The position numbers were made by a program, and so were the translations under genes. From Prevotella sp. (GTDB lineage Bacteria > Bacteroidota > Bacteroidia > Bacteroidales > Bacteroidaceae), in NCBI GenBank assembly GCA_022511065.1, contig JAFLSG010000005.1, forward strand, positions 27,828 to 91,827: DNA of 64,000 nucleotides. Direction: 5' to 3'. Within the stretch, counting starts at the first letter, position 1, and each line of letters begins with the position of its first letter. Positions 9,819-17,802 of this stretch are shown here, piece by piece. The notes under the pieces were generated by a model. It was not told the DNA's origin. It saw only the letters and a list, made by a program, of their open reading frames with translations, and searched no databases.

Positions 9819-9849
9819 CAAAGATAATCAAATTATCTTGAACGGCAAA
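9819..9849 (-). promoter_or_regulatory. Promoter of the DUF6057-PD40 operon
   Basis: On the minus strand: TTTG at 9846-9849, a 19-nt spacer, and TATCTTTG at 9819-9826. This is a full match to the Bacteroidetes primary-sigma promoter, 14 nt before the chosen ATG. Confidence 0.7.
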
Positions 9850-10223
9850 AGGATTTCATTGAAACCTGCCGTTCACAAAATCTGGAAGAGCCTGTATGGA
9901 GTTCCAACTGCGGTTTTGTAACCGTGACATTCAAGCGTCCGAACGCTTCCCAATCGTCGGGTGATACCCCCCAAGTACCCCCCAAGTACCGACCAAGTAC
10001 CGACCAAGTTGCTCTGTTGATACGCTCTATAGGTGAACAATACTTGACAATGAAGGAGATGGCTGCCCTTTGTGGTTTTAGAAGCCTTCCTCATTTTAGG
10101 GAAATGTATATACTTCCAGCTCTCTCCGACGGGGCAATTGAACGATTATACCCCGAACAGCCCAACCACCCAAGACAGAGATACCGTCTTACGGATATTG
10201 CCAAAGAGTGGAAGAATCAGTAA
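9831..10223 (+). pseudogene. 3' remnant of an AlbA_2/Fic-type ATP-binding or DNA-binding protein
   Basis: A reading frame stays open from 9831 to the stop at 10221-10223. It translates to an internal-looking sequence without a sensible start (ERQKDFIETCR, then CGFVTVTFKRP). It ends with a winged-helix-like tail (LTMKEMAALCGFRSLPHFRE, then YRLTDIAKEW). This pattern matches the C-termini of Bacteroidetes AlbA_2/HATPase_c_4 or Fic-type proteins, which carry a short proline-rich linker and a wHTH. The N-terminal several hundred residues are missing, and the break falls at the promoter of the divergent DUF6057 gene. A GTG at 9924 could in principle start a 99-residue protein, but the homology-like pattern extends upstream of it. 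Confidence 0.6.
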
Positions 10224-10346
10224 ATTGGAAGTTTTAAAATCGCTAACCAATGGATAGCGAAAATTCATCTCTTATACTGTCTTTTGGATTCCTCTTAAAA
10301 TTCCCCGTTTTTGCCCCTATTATATATAATAAGGTACGCGCATAGG

Positions 10347-10471
10347 ATTTTGTGCTCGACGATGCGCCATTTTGTGCTCCGTCGTGCAACTGTGGAGCAC
10401 AAATCGAGGAACTGTGGAGCACAAAATGAGCAGTCGCGGAGCACAAAATGGCGCACGATGGAGCACAAAAT
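10347..10471. repeat. Six-copy array of GAGCACAAAAT at 22-bp spacing
   Basis: The 11-bp core GAGCACAAAAT (one copy lacks one A) occurs inverted at 10347-10357 and 10369-10379. It occurs direct at 10395, 10417, 10439 and 10461. Within each block the start-to-start distance is exactly 22 bp and the intervening 11 bp vary. The first pair and last pair with their spacers also form an imperfect ~34-bp inverted repeat (10347-10380 against 10438-10471). Too short for CRISPR; could be an array of protein-binding sites or a large hairpin. Confidence 0.85.
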
Positions 10472-10530
10472 GAGGTGTCGTCGAGCTGCAAGTGGAAAGT
10501 CGTTTAGTGGGGATTTGAGTTAAAAAGTGT

Positions 10531-10565
10531 TACTATAGTGTTTGCGACCCGTAAACACTATAGTA
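10531..10565. repeat. 13-bp perfect inverted repeat, TACTATAGTGTTT family
   Basis: TACTATAGTGTTT (10531-10543) and its exact complement AAACACTATAGTA (10553-10565) with a 9-nt loop. Related copies occur at 27782-27838. Confidence 0.85.
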
Positions 10566-10578
10566 AGGAAGTCTAAAT

Positions 10579-10605
10579 ACCATACTTAGATGGCGTAAGT
10601 ATGGT
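10579..10605. repeat. 10-bp perfect inverted repeat
   Basis: ACCATACTTA (10579-10588) and TAAGTATGGT (10596-10605) with a 7-nt loop, 13 nt after the previous palindrome. No T-tract follows on either strand, so it is not a typical terminator. Confidence 0.8.
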
Positions 10606-10681
10606 GGTGAAAACTGACACCTTTACTTTTTAGCAAAAATCTTGCCGAAGAGCATAGTATTAGTAAAATACTCAATGCAAA

Positions 10682-10709
10682 CGCCCCCGCCGTTTGAATG
10701 GTGGGGGCG
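10682..10709 (-). terminator. GC-rich hairpin downstream of the lipoprotein gene
   Basis: CGCCCCCGCC pairs with GGTGGGGGCG (one wobble) across an 8-nt loop, 63 nt past the stop codon of the minus-strand lipoprotein. The T-run after it is weak (TTTG), so efficiency is uncertain. Confidence 0.5.
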
Positions 10710-10771
10710 CAATTAAACTATAAGCATAACTATCCATAAATAGTAGAAAGGATTCATTTACCTACATCCTA

Positions 10772-12535
10772 CTATTCATAATGCTCAGTAAAAGTTGTGC
10801 CGTTAATTTCAACATACAGATTTACACCAGCTGGGAGAGGATTGCTTAATTCCCAATGTTCCGCAACGAATCCTAATGGAGATGTAAGGGCGGTCTCGCC
10901 AACTTTACAGTTTTCAAAAACAAGTGTCACATTATAATCGGAATAGGTTACGTCGGTTTTTCTGGAACTTGTTATCGGGCCGTAATAGTCCACTCCTTCG
11001 GGAATTTCATCAATGGATTCAACTTCGTGGTAGATGTTCTCGCTGTCATAATAATAGTAATATTTGTAGAGAATTTCATTACCATTTTCGTCATAGACAT
11101 AATCATAATCCCAAATGCTTGCGTAAGTGATCATTCCTTCGTAGAAAGTACAGTCTTTAAAACTAAGTTTGTACGAAGGAATTTCTGCCGTTTGGGATGG
11201 GGGTGTTATTGTTATTTGATGACTAGTACATCTTTCGTCTGGTTTAATGAAATTGCACCCCGAGATTGTACCTGTTGTTGCTGCATCTTTTCTAAGCCTA
11301 ACACTATTAAATGAGAGGGTGCAGTTTTCCATGTTGCCTGGCACTTCAAATATGGTATAGAGAATCCTTTCTCCTTCTGCAAGTCCTTTCTTGCCTTCTT
11401 CTGTTGCAGGCTCGACAGATATAGCTACATTTTTAATACTCTCAACAGCTCTTAAGGTTCCAGATAGTTCAATATACTTTCCACCATATTCATCAGCCGG
11501 AGCTATCGTAGGCATATAATCTCTGAATACTAATTCTGCGCCGGTTCCTTCAGCCTCAATAACTTTTGCACCAGGTACTCCCCCGCCGTTTACTTTCATG
11601 GTACTCCCTTCTGCCAATATCAATTTGTCCACCGCATATGCTCTATGGAAAATTTCCACAAGTGCATAATCGGCAGTCCCTTTGAGAATTTTTAGACTAT
11701 TGAAACTGTAAATGTGGCGATCGTTGTTCTCACTCTGAACATGGGAAACGCCAACTCCTGATTCTGAGCTGTTTTCTGTAATAAAATAAGAGTAGCCTTG
11801 TTCTTGTCCATCGCTCAATACGCATAGTGCGTATTCATTTACTGTCGGTGCATGAACGTAAGTCTCAGCCTTTCCTCCGTCCTTTATCGTTACAATACCG
11901 TCTTTGACTTGCAATTCCTTGACCGTAATGCCGTTGCTGATATACGATTCTGTTGTGGCGATGGTTGCGACAACTTCGTTATAGACAACACTTCCTGATG
12001 CCGCATTTAGCGTTGTGCCAGTCTCTGGCATGTTCAGTTCAAGGCTAAGTCCTGTTGATTCTGGCATGGTAATGGTGAGCGTATTGACTGCTTCGGTGGA
12101 TGTCGTGCTTGCGGTTTCCGCAGCCTTAACTACAAGAGGCACTTCTGTGGTAATGCCATTCGCAAAGGTCAGGTTGATATTGGATTTCTCTACCTTTGGC
12201 ACACTAACGGTGTTGTCATCACTCGTTGCTTTGAGGCCTTCGCTGATGATTTCCACTACATACTCTTGTCCTACTTTGGAAGCAATGTCTGACTTAATTT
12301 GGTTGAGCAGTTCGGTGATGTCCGACACCTTCTCCACCTTGATTGTTGCGCCGGTGGATGTGAGGGTTACGCTCCCGTCATCCTCTGGCTCGGTAGGAGT
12401 CTCGGTAGGTGTGTCGTTAGGTCCGAAAAGGTCATCCCAAAACTCTTGGCATGATGTCATCGTCATTGACACACTCAAAAGCATCATGGCTGTTGTCATG
12501 GCTTTCTTGAAATTGAAACAGTTCTTTTTCATCAT
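10772..12535 (-). CDS. Large putative surface lipoprotein, family not recognised
   Basis: A 587-residue protein with a signal peptide ending in a lipobox (TMTSCQ, Cys about 29), then an acidic Asp/Thr/Pro/Glu-rich spacer (NDTPTETPTEPEDDGS) as in Bacteroidetes surface-exposed lipoproteins. Residues 60-230 look like repeated beta strands. The later part is rich in Thr, Gly and Tyr, with patterns like beta-helix or Ig-like domains (LSFNSVRL, YKLSFKDCTFYEG, VTLVFENCKVGE). No catalytic motif was seen and no family is recognised. It is a single gene with an unusually long, structured 5' leader (12588-12857) and its own promoter (12864-12895). It is flanked by repeat-rich spacer, which fits an accessory surface antigen or adhesin. 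Confidence 0.7.
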   Translation of the reverse strand: MMKKNCFNFKKAMTTAMMLLSVSMTMTSCQEFWDDLFGPNDTPTETPTEPEDDGSVTLTSTGATIKVEKVSDITELLNQIKSDIASKVGQEYVVEIISEGLKATSDDNTVSVPKVEKSNINLTFANGITTEVPLVVKAAETASTTSTEAVNTLTITMPESTGLSLELNMPETGTTLNAASGSVVYNEVVATIATTESYISNGITVKELQVKDGIVTIKDGGKAETYVHAPTVNEYALCVLSDGQEQGYSYFITENSSESGVGVSHVQSENNDRHIYSFNSLKILKGTADYALVEIFHRAYAVDKLILAEGSTMKVNGGGVPGAKVIEAEGTGAELVFRDYMPTIAPADEYGGKYIELSGTLRAVESIKNVAISVEPATEEGKKGLAEGERILYTIFEVPGNMENCTLSFNSVRLRKDAATTGTISGCNFIKPDERCTSHQITITPPSQTAEIPSYKLSFKDCTFYEGMITYASIWDYDYVYDENGNEILYKYYYYYDSENIYHEVESIDEIPEGVDYYGPITSSRKTDVTYSDYNVTLVFENCKVGETALTSPLGFVAEHWELSNPLPAGVNLYVEINGTTFTEHYE

Positions 12536-12587
12536 AACTTTTGTTTTTAATTAGTGAATAAAGTTGAATTAACCAATCAGTCTCAAA

Positions 12588-12857
12588 AGTGATGCAATGG
12601 GGTAGGGACACAAGAATGGCGTGGCCATCCCTATGCACTTAACCTAAGGGGCGAGCCTGGAAATGGAACCCCTGCCAACCATATAAGAATGCTACCACGC
12701 CAAAGACGTGAGCATAGCTAATGAGTTGGCACGGGATTCTGCCGAGGCAGACCCTTTGCAAATTATTCGAACTATTCCAAAATAAGTTTCCAGGCTTCTT
12801 CGGTTAAGTGCGAAATAATAAGCTAATGCATCTATATCCGGGATTTCTCCCCCGGAC
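12588..12857 (-). ncRNA. Highly structured ~270-nt leader RNA, candidate cis-regulatory element
   Basis: Minus-strand transcript between the promoter at 12864-12895 and the lipoprotein ATG at 12535. By eye it forms a closing helix (GATGCA 12591-12596 with TGCATC 12827-12832) and a hairpin TAGGG/CCCTA plus ATGGC/GCCAT (12603-12633). It also forms a long arm GCACTTAACC/GGTTAAGTGC (12635-12644 with 12802-12811) that continues as AGCCTGGAAA/TTTCCAGGCT (12654-12663 with 12787-12796). That arm is capped by two hairpins: GCCAAC/GTTGGC (12674-12679 with 12725-12730), with ATGCT-ACG/CGT-AGCAT inside, and GGG-CTGCC/GGCAG-CCC (12733-12754). A further hairpin (12837-12856) sits at the predicted 5' end. 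I do not recognise a known riboswitch class. A separate small RNA is the alternative. Confidence 0.6.
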
Positions 12858-12863
12858 TCGGTG

Positions 12864-12895
12864 CAAATGTAGTTAATATTGTTGGAACACGCAAA
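12864..12895 (-). promoter_or_regulatory. Promoter for the structured leader and lipoprotein
   Basis: On the minus strand: TTTG at 12892-12895, a 20-nt spacer, and TACATTTG at 12864-12871. Predicted start near 12857, giving a leader of about 320 nt before the ATG at 12535. Confidence 0.65.
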
Positions 12896-12914
12896 CTTTT
12901 TGTTATATTTTTCG

Positions 12915-12922
12915 TAACTTTG
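12915..12922 (+). promoter_or_regulatory. -7 box of the GH2-GH31 operon
   Basis: TAACTTTG on the plus strand, 29 nt before the GH2 start codon. It lies just upstream of and divergent from the lipoprotein leader promoter; no clear -33 element at the usual spacing. Confidence 0.55.
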
Positions 12923-12951
12923 CGCCCATAATTATCAATGACTAAAAGCAA

Positions 12952-15366
12952 ATGATACGGAAAATGATTCTTGTGGCCGCCGCGGTGCTGATGGTGCTGA
13001 CGGCGGAGGGAAGGGAAAGAAAGAGCTTTGACGCGGGGTGGCGCTTTGCGCTGACTGATGCGGAAACGCTGATGAAACCTGACTTTGACGACTCGGCGTG
13101 GAGGGTGCTTGACACACCGCACGACTGGGCGATAGAGGGCGACTTCTATGTGGGTAATCCGAGCGGGGCAGGCGGTGGCGCATTGCCGGGTGGTATCGGA
13201 TGGTACAGGAAGCACTTGGAGGTGAAGAGCGGCGAGTTGGACAGCAAAAAGTTCTTCTTGGAGTTCGATGGTGTATATATGAATTCCACCGTGTATGTGA
13301 ACGGGGAAAAAGTAGGATTTCGTCCCTACGGCTATAGTTCGTTTGAATATGACATCACGCCGTATGTAAAGGCGGGCGACAACGTGGTGGCGGTGAAGGT
13401 GGATAACTCCGACCAACCGAACTCACGATGGTATTCGGGATGCGGCATCTACCGCCACGTTTGGCTGACGAAGACGGCAAAGACGCACGTGGCGCATTGG
13501 GGTACGCACGTTGTGGCTTCCGTTGGCAAAGGCACTGGCAAGGTGAGCATAGAGGTGACGCTTGAAGGCAATGCCGATGGGAAAGCCACGGTGGAGAATA
13601 CGCTGATGGATGCCGACGGCAAGGTGATAGGCAAGTCGAAGGGTGCGAAATCCACGATTTCCGTGCGGAATCCGAAACTCTGGGGCTGCGAGAATCCCAA
13701 CGTATATACGGTGCGCACGGAGGTAAGGAAAGACGGGAAGGTCATCGACTCGTATGAGACCGTGACGGGATTCCGCTCATTTAAGTTTGATGCCAAGACA
13801 GGCTTTTGGCTGAATGGCAAGAACTTCAAGCTGAACGGTGTCTGCGAGCATCACGATTTAGGTTGCTTGGGCGCAGCCATCAATGAAGATGCGCTGCACC
13901 GCAAACTCGTGAAACTGAAGGAAATGGGCGTGAACTCCATCCGTTGTTCGCACAATCCGCCTGCACCCGAACTGCTGAACATCTGCGACACGATGGGACT
14001 GATTGTGATGGATGAGAGTTTCGATATGTGGCGGCGCAAGAAAACGCAAAACGACTACGCCAAGTTCTTCGATGAGTGGCACGAGCGTGATTTGGCAGAC
14101 TTACTGCTCCGCGACCGCAACCATCCGAGCATACTGATGTGGTCAATCGGCAATGAGGTGCTTGAGCAGTGGTCGTCAGCCGATGCCGACACACTGACCT
14201 TGGAACAAGCTAACCTGATACTGAATGCGGGTCACGACGCATCGACTTTGGCAAAGGAAGGCGAGTTGAGCGTGCAGTCGCTATTGACGCAGCACTTGGC
14301 GGAAATCGTGAAGCGCTACGACACGACGCGCCCCATCACGGCGGGCTGCAACGAGCCGTCGCCGAACAATCATCTGTTTAAGAGCGGGGCATTAGACATC
14401 ATCGGCTTCAACTACCATCATCAATGGGTGAAGGATGTTCCGACGAACTTCCCCGGCAAGCCGTTCATCTTCTCGGAGAGTGTCTCGGCGCTTCAGACGC
14501 GCGGCTACTATATGATGCCTTCCGACTCGGTGTATGTTGCCCCAAAAGAGTGGTGGCTGCCTTATACCGATCCGACCTATATGTGTTCCGCCTATGACAA
14601 TATGCACGCCTCGTGGAGTTCCACGCACGAGGAGACTTGGGATGTGGTGAAGCACAACGACTTCGTAGGCGGTCAGTACATCTGGACGGGCTTTGACTAT
14701 CTCGGTGAGCCTACGCCTTATGGTTTCCCCGCCCGCTCGTCGTATTTCGGCATCATCGACCTTGCGGGTTTCCCCAAGGACACCTATTATATGTATCAGA
14801 GTGAGTGGACGGCGAAGCCGATGCTGCATATCTTCCCCCATTGGAATTGGTTGCCGGGGCAGACGATTGACCTGTGGGCATATTACAACAATGCTGATGA
14901 GGTTGAGTTGTTTATCAATAGTAAGAGCCAAGGCATCCGTAAGAAGGCTGATTCGCATCAGTATCACGTGATGTGGCGCGTGCAGTTTGAACCGGGCGAG
15001 GTGCGGGCTGTGTCGCGCAAGGATGGGCAGACCGTGTGCGAGCAAGTCATCAAGACGGCAGGTCAGCCCGACCATATCCGTCTTGTGACCGACTATCAAG
15101 GCAAGACCACGACTTTCATCGCCGTGGAGGTGGTAGATAAAGACGGTAATCTCTGTCCGTTGGCGGAAAACCAAGTATTCTTCTCCGTGGATGGAGGTGC
15201 AGAGATTATCGGTACGGACAACGGTTGTCAGACCTCGATGGAACGCTTCAAGGCACCGCAGCGCAAGGCTTTCTTTGGCAAGTGCTTGGTGGTGGTGAAG
15301 GGTAAAGGCAACCTGAAGGCAGAAGCCGTGGGCTTGGGAAGTTCGGAAATGAAAATCAATAACTAA
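12952..15366 (+). CDS. GH2 beta-galactosidase-like glycosidase
   Basis: An 804-residue exported glycoside hydrolase of family 2, which removes beta-linked galactose or related sugars by a retaining mechanism. A signal peptide (about residues 1-20) precedes a sugar-binding jelly-roll domain (FDAGWRFALTD, then TPHDWAIEG), an Ig-like domain and a TIM barrel. The acid/base is E402 in WSIGNEVLEQW and the nucleophile E509 in FIFSESVS. A DUF4982-like domain and a C-terminal Ig-like domain complete the usual Bacteroides architecture. The GH31 gene follows after 9 nt, so both are one operon. Together with the two GH31 enzymes this suggests trimming of galactosylated xyloglucan oligosaccharides; substrate is inferred, not shown. 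Confidence 0.88.
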   Translation: MIRKMILVAAAVLMVLTAEGRERKSFDAGWRFALTDAETLMKPDFDDSAWRVLDTPHDWAIEGDFYVGNPSGAGGGALPGGIGWYRKHLEVKSGELDSKKFFLEFDGVYMNSTVYVNGEKVGFRPYGYSSFEYDITPYVKAGDNVVAVKVDNSDQPNSRWYSGCGIYRHVWLTKTAKTHVAHWGTHVVASVGKGTGKVSIEVTLEGNADGKATVENTLMDADGKVIGKSKGAKSTISVRNPKLWGCENPNVYTVRTEVRKDGKVIDSYETVTGFRSFKFDAKTGFWLNGKNFKLNGVCEHHDLGCLGAAINEDALHRKLVKLKEMGVNSIRCSHNPPAPELLNICDTMGLIVMDESFDMWRRKKTQNDYAKFFDEWHERDLADLLLRDRNHPSILMWSIGNEVLEQWSSADADTLTLEQANLILNAGHDASTLAKEGELSVQSLLTQHLAEIVKRYDTTRPITAGCNEPSPNNHLFKSGALDIIGFNYHHQWVKDVPTNFPGKPFIFSESVSALQTRGYYMMPSDSVYVAPKEWWLPYTDPTYMCSAYDNMHASWSSTHEETWDVVKHNDFVGGQYIWTGFDYLGEPTPYGFPARSSYFGIIDLAGFPKDTYYMYQSEWTAKPMLHIFPHWNWLPGQTIDLWAYYNNADEVELFINSKSQGIRKKADSHQYHVMWRVQFEPGEVRAVSRKDGQTVCEQVIKTAGQPDHIRLVTDYQGKTTTFIAVEVVDKDGNLCPLAENQVFFSVDGGAEIIGTDNGCQTSMERFKAPQRKAFFGKCLVVVKGKGNLKAEAVGLGSSEMKINN

Positions 15367-15375
15367 AAGCGAAAT

Positions 15376-17706
15376 ATGACTATGAAGAAAATATGTTGTA
15401 TCGTCTGCGCTGTTTTCGGCTCAATGTATGCCACGGCGCAGATTCAGACCAATGCGGGTGTTCAGTACCTGATGAACATCCAGAAAGATATGTCCACCGA
15501 CTTTTACGACCTGTCGAACACATATTTCTTGGCAGACTCGTTGGCATCGTTCGACGTGGCGAAAGCAGAAGGATTGGTGAATTGGAAGCGCTACCGGTTG
15601 TCGCCCCGTCAGGCATTTAACCTCAACGGCTATTGGCCCGTACGGATGCAGATGCTCGACTTCCCCGATGCCGCGTATGACAACGACCCGAACCTGAAAA
15701 TCTCCTTGGAGTTCATCACGCCGAGAACGGTGCGCGTGCGGATGCTGACCACGCCGATAGAACCGAAAGACAGCGACCAAGACGATGTGATGTTCTGTGA
15801 CGCATTCAAGGCGCGCGAGAAAGGACAGGATTGGAAAGCCACGCAGACCGCGGATGCTATTACTTACAGCTCGGACTACGGCACGATTGAGATTCGGAAA
15901 TATCCGTGGCGATTGGTCATCAAGGACGCCCAGGGTAAAATTCTCACGCAGACGCGCCACTTGATAGACAACGACTCATCGCAAGTGAAGTTGCTGCCGT
16001 TCTCGTTTATCAAGCGAGGCTCTGACAATAGTCGCAGTGTGAATCCCGTCTTTACGTTGGCTCCTGGCGAGCGTATCTATGGTTGTGGCGAATCATTCAC
16101 GCAACTGAACAAGGTGGGGCAGAAAGTGCATATTTCCGTGACCGACCCGCAGGGACCCGAGACCGATGGGCAGTACAAGCCCGTGCCTTTCTTCTTCTCC
16201 AATCGGGGCTATGGCATCTTTATGCATACCTCTGCTCCCGTGACGGCAGATTTCGGTGCGTCCTACATCGGTGCAGACCGCCTGTTTATGGGCGATGAGC
16301 AGATGGATTACTTCGTGTTCCTGGGCGAACCGAAGGATATTCTCGACGAATACACCGACATCACGGGCAAATCCCCGATGCTGCCACTTTGGACTTTCGG
16401 CACGTGGATGAGCCGCATCACTTATTTCTCGCAGCAAGAGGGATTGGAGATAGCAAAGCAGTTGCGTGCGCATCGCATCCCGTCTGATGTGATTCACTTC
16501 GACACGGGTTGGTTTGGCGTAGATTGGCAGTGCGACTATCAGTTTGCGAAAGACCGCTTTGAAAATCCTGAGAAGATGCTGAAGCAGTTGGCGAAGGATG
16601 GTTTTCATACCTGTTTGTGGCAATTGCCTTACTTCACCCCGAAAAACCGCTTCTTCCAAGAGATTGTGGATAGAGGGATGCACGTGAAGAATGCTGATGG
16701 CGGAATGCCATACGAGGATGCTGTGCTTGACTTCTCCAATCCAGAGACCGTAGGGTGGTATCAGGACAAGATTGCAGGTCTGCTGCGGCAGGGTGTTGCC
16801 ACCATCAAGTGTGACTTTGGCGAGGCAGCTCCTTATAACGGGCATTATTATAATAATAAGGGGGGACTTTATGAACATAACTTGTATCCTTTGCGTTATA
16901 ACAAGGCTCTTTGGGAAGTTGTGGAGCGTGAGCATCCAGGCGAGGGCGTCATCTGGGCGCGTTCTGCGTGGGCTGGTTCTCAGCGTTATGCCCTGCATTG
17001 GGGTGGTGATGCCGCCACGACAAATACGGGTATGCTTGGCGACTTGCGCGGTGGTCTCAGTTTCGGTCTTTCGGGTTTCTCTTTCTGGAGCCACGATATG
17101 GGCGGCTTTGTGACGGCCTCTCCCGAGGACATCTATCGTCGTTGGCTGCCGTTCGGTTTTCTCAGCAGTCACACGCGGGCACATGGTGCGCCGCCCACCG
17201 AACCTTGGCTCATCAGCGAGGGATTCACCGAAGCATTCCGTGAGGCTGCGGAGATGAAGTATAAGCTGATGCCTTATGTCTATGCGCAGGCGAAGGATTG
17301 TTCGGAGCGTGGGCTTCCGATGGTGCGTGCCCTGTTTGTGGAATTCCCTGAAGATCAAGGGGCATGGTATGTGGAAGATGAATATCTTTTTGGCTCGCAG
17401 ATTCTCGTGGCTCCGCTGTTAGAGTCAGAGTCGGAGCGTCAAGTGTATCTGCCGAAGGGCAAGTGGATAGACTATCAGGATGGCACGGTTTATGAAGGTG
17501 GCTATCAGACAATCAAGGCGGGTCGCATCCCTGCGGTAATTCTGGTGCGCGACGGCTCTTTGATTCCCCACGCACCGCTTGCGCAGCGCACCGATGAGAT
17601 AGACTGGAATCAGGTGGAGATGCGGGCATACAAGGCTGATGCAAAAACGTGCAAAGGCCTGCTGTTTAAGCCCGGAGACAAGGAAATTCAGCGGATAGAA
17701 CGCTGA
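15376..17706 (+). CDS. GH31 alpha-xylosidase (YicI-like)
   Basis: A 776-residue exported GH31 enzyme. A signal peptide follows tandem start codons (15376 or 15382; MKKICCIVCAVFGSMYATAQ begins at the second). The catalytic barrel has the nucleophile D480 in KCDFGEAAP, which matches the alpha-xylosidase YicI type (TDFGE) more than alpha-glucosidases. The acid/base candidate is D545 in HWGGDAATT. No PA14 insert is present, unlike the other GH31 here. It is the second gene of the GH2-GH31 operon and ends 24 nt before a terminator-like palindrome. Removal of non-reducing-end alpha-xylose from xyloglucan fragments is the likely role; specificity is inferred. Confidence 0.87.
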   Translation: MTMKKICCIVCAVFGSMYATAQIQTNAGVQYLMNIQKDMSTDFYDLSNTYFLADSLASFDVAKAEGLVNWKRYRLSPRQAFNLNGYWPVRMQMLDFPDAAYDNDPNLKISLEFITPRTVRVRMLTTPIEPKDSDQDDVMFCDAFKAREKGQDWKATQTADAITYSSDYGTIEIRKYPWRLVIKDAQGKILTQTRHLIDNDSSQVKLLPFSFIKRGSDNSRSVNPVFTLAPGERIYGCGESFTQLNKVGQKVHISVTDPQGPETDGQYKPVPFFFSNRGYGIFMHTSAPVTADFGASYIGADRLFMGDEQMDYFVFLGEPKDILDEYTDITGKSPMLPLWTFGTWMSRITYFSQQEGLEIAKQLRAHRIPSDVIHFDTGWFGVDWQCDYQFAKDRFENPEKMLKQLAKDGFHTCLWQLPYFTPKNRFFQEIVDRGMHVKNADGGMPYEDAVLDFSNPETVGWYQDKIAGLLRQGVATIKCDFGEAAPYNGHYYNNKGGLYEHNLYPLRYNKALWEVVEREHPGEGVIWARSAWAGSQRYALHWGGDAATTNTGMLGDLRGGLSFGLSGFSFWSHDMGGFVTASPEDIYRRWLPFGFLSSHTRAHGAPPTEPWLISEGFTEAFREAAEMKYKLMPYVYAQAKDCSERGLPMVRALFVEFPEDQGAWYVEDEYLFGSQILVAPLLESESERQVYLPKGKWIDYQDGTVYEGGYQTIKAGRIPAVILVRDGSLIPHAPLAQRTDEIDWNQVEMRAYKADAKTCKGLLFKPGDKEIQRIER

Positions 17707-17730
17707 ATTTGGTTAAATACTCTTAAATAT

Positions 17731-17785
17731 AGTGCGCAAATAGTGCAATAAAACAATATTTATTGTATATTTGCGCACTTTTTTC
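17731..17785 (+). promoter_or_regulatory. Terminator-like palindrome overlapping the rpoD promoter
   Basis: AGTGCGCAAATA (17731-17742) pairs perfectly with TATTTGCGCACT (17768-17779), followed by a run of T residues, so it can terminate the GH31 transcript. An inner ACAATA/TATTGT palindrome sits at 17753-17766. The rpoD -7 box TATATTTG (17766-17773) lies inside the 3' arm. Confidence 0.65.
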
Positions 17786-17802
17786 AGAGTAACGTTACAA
17801 AT

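Larger units (their letters stand above)
10224..10771. other. Gene-free spacer rich in repeats and palindromes
   Basis: A 548-bp region between the decayed gene and a lipoprotein gene. It holds a six-copy 22-bp-spaced array (10347-10471), two perfect palindromic hairpins (10531-10565 and 10579-10605) and a GC-rich hairpin near the lipoprotein's 3' end (10682-10709). No convincing coding frame was seen. Confidence 0.7.

Noticed and set aside
10347-10471. CRISPR array
   Set aside because: The repeat is only 11 bp, spacers are 11 bp and partly similar, two copies are inverted, and no cas genes are present.
12588-12857. Known riboswitch (cobalamin, TPP, SAM, FMN) or tmRNA/RNase P
   Set aside because: I could not find the core motifs of these classes, as I know them, on either strand.
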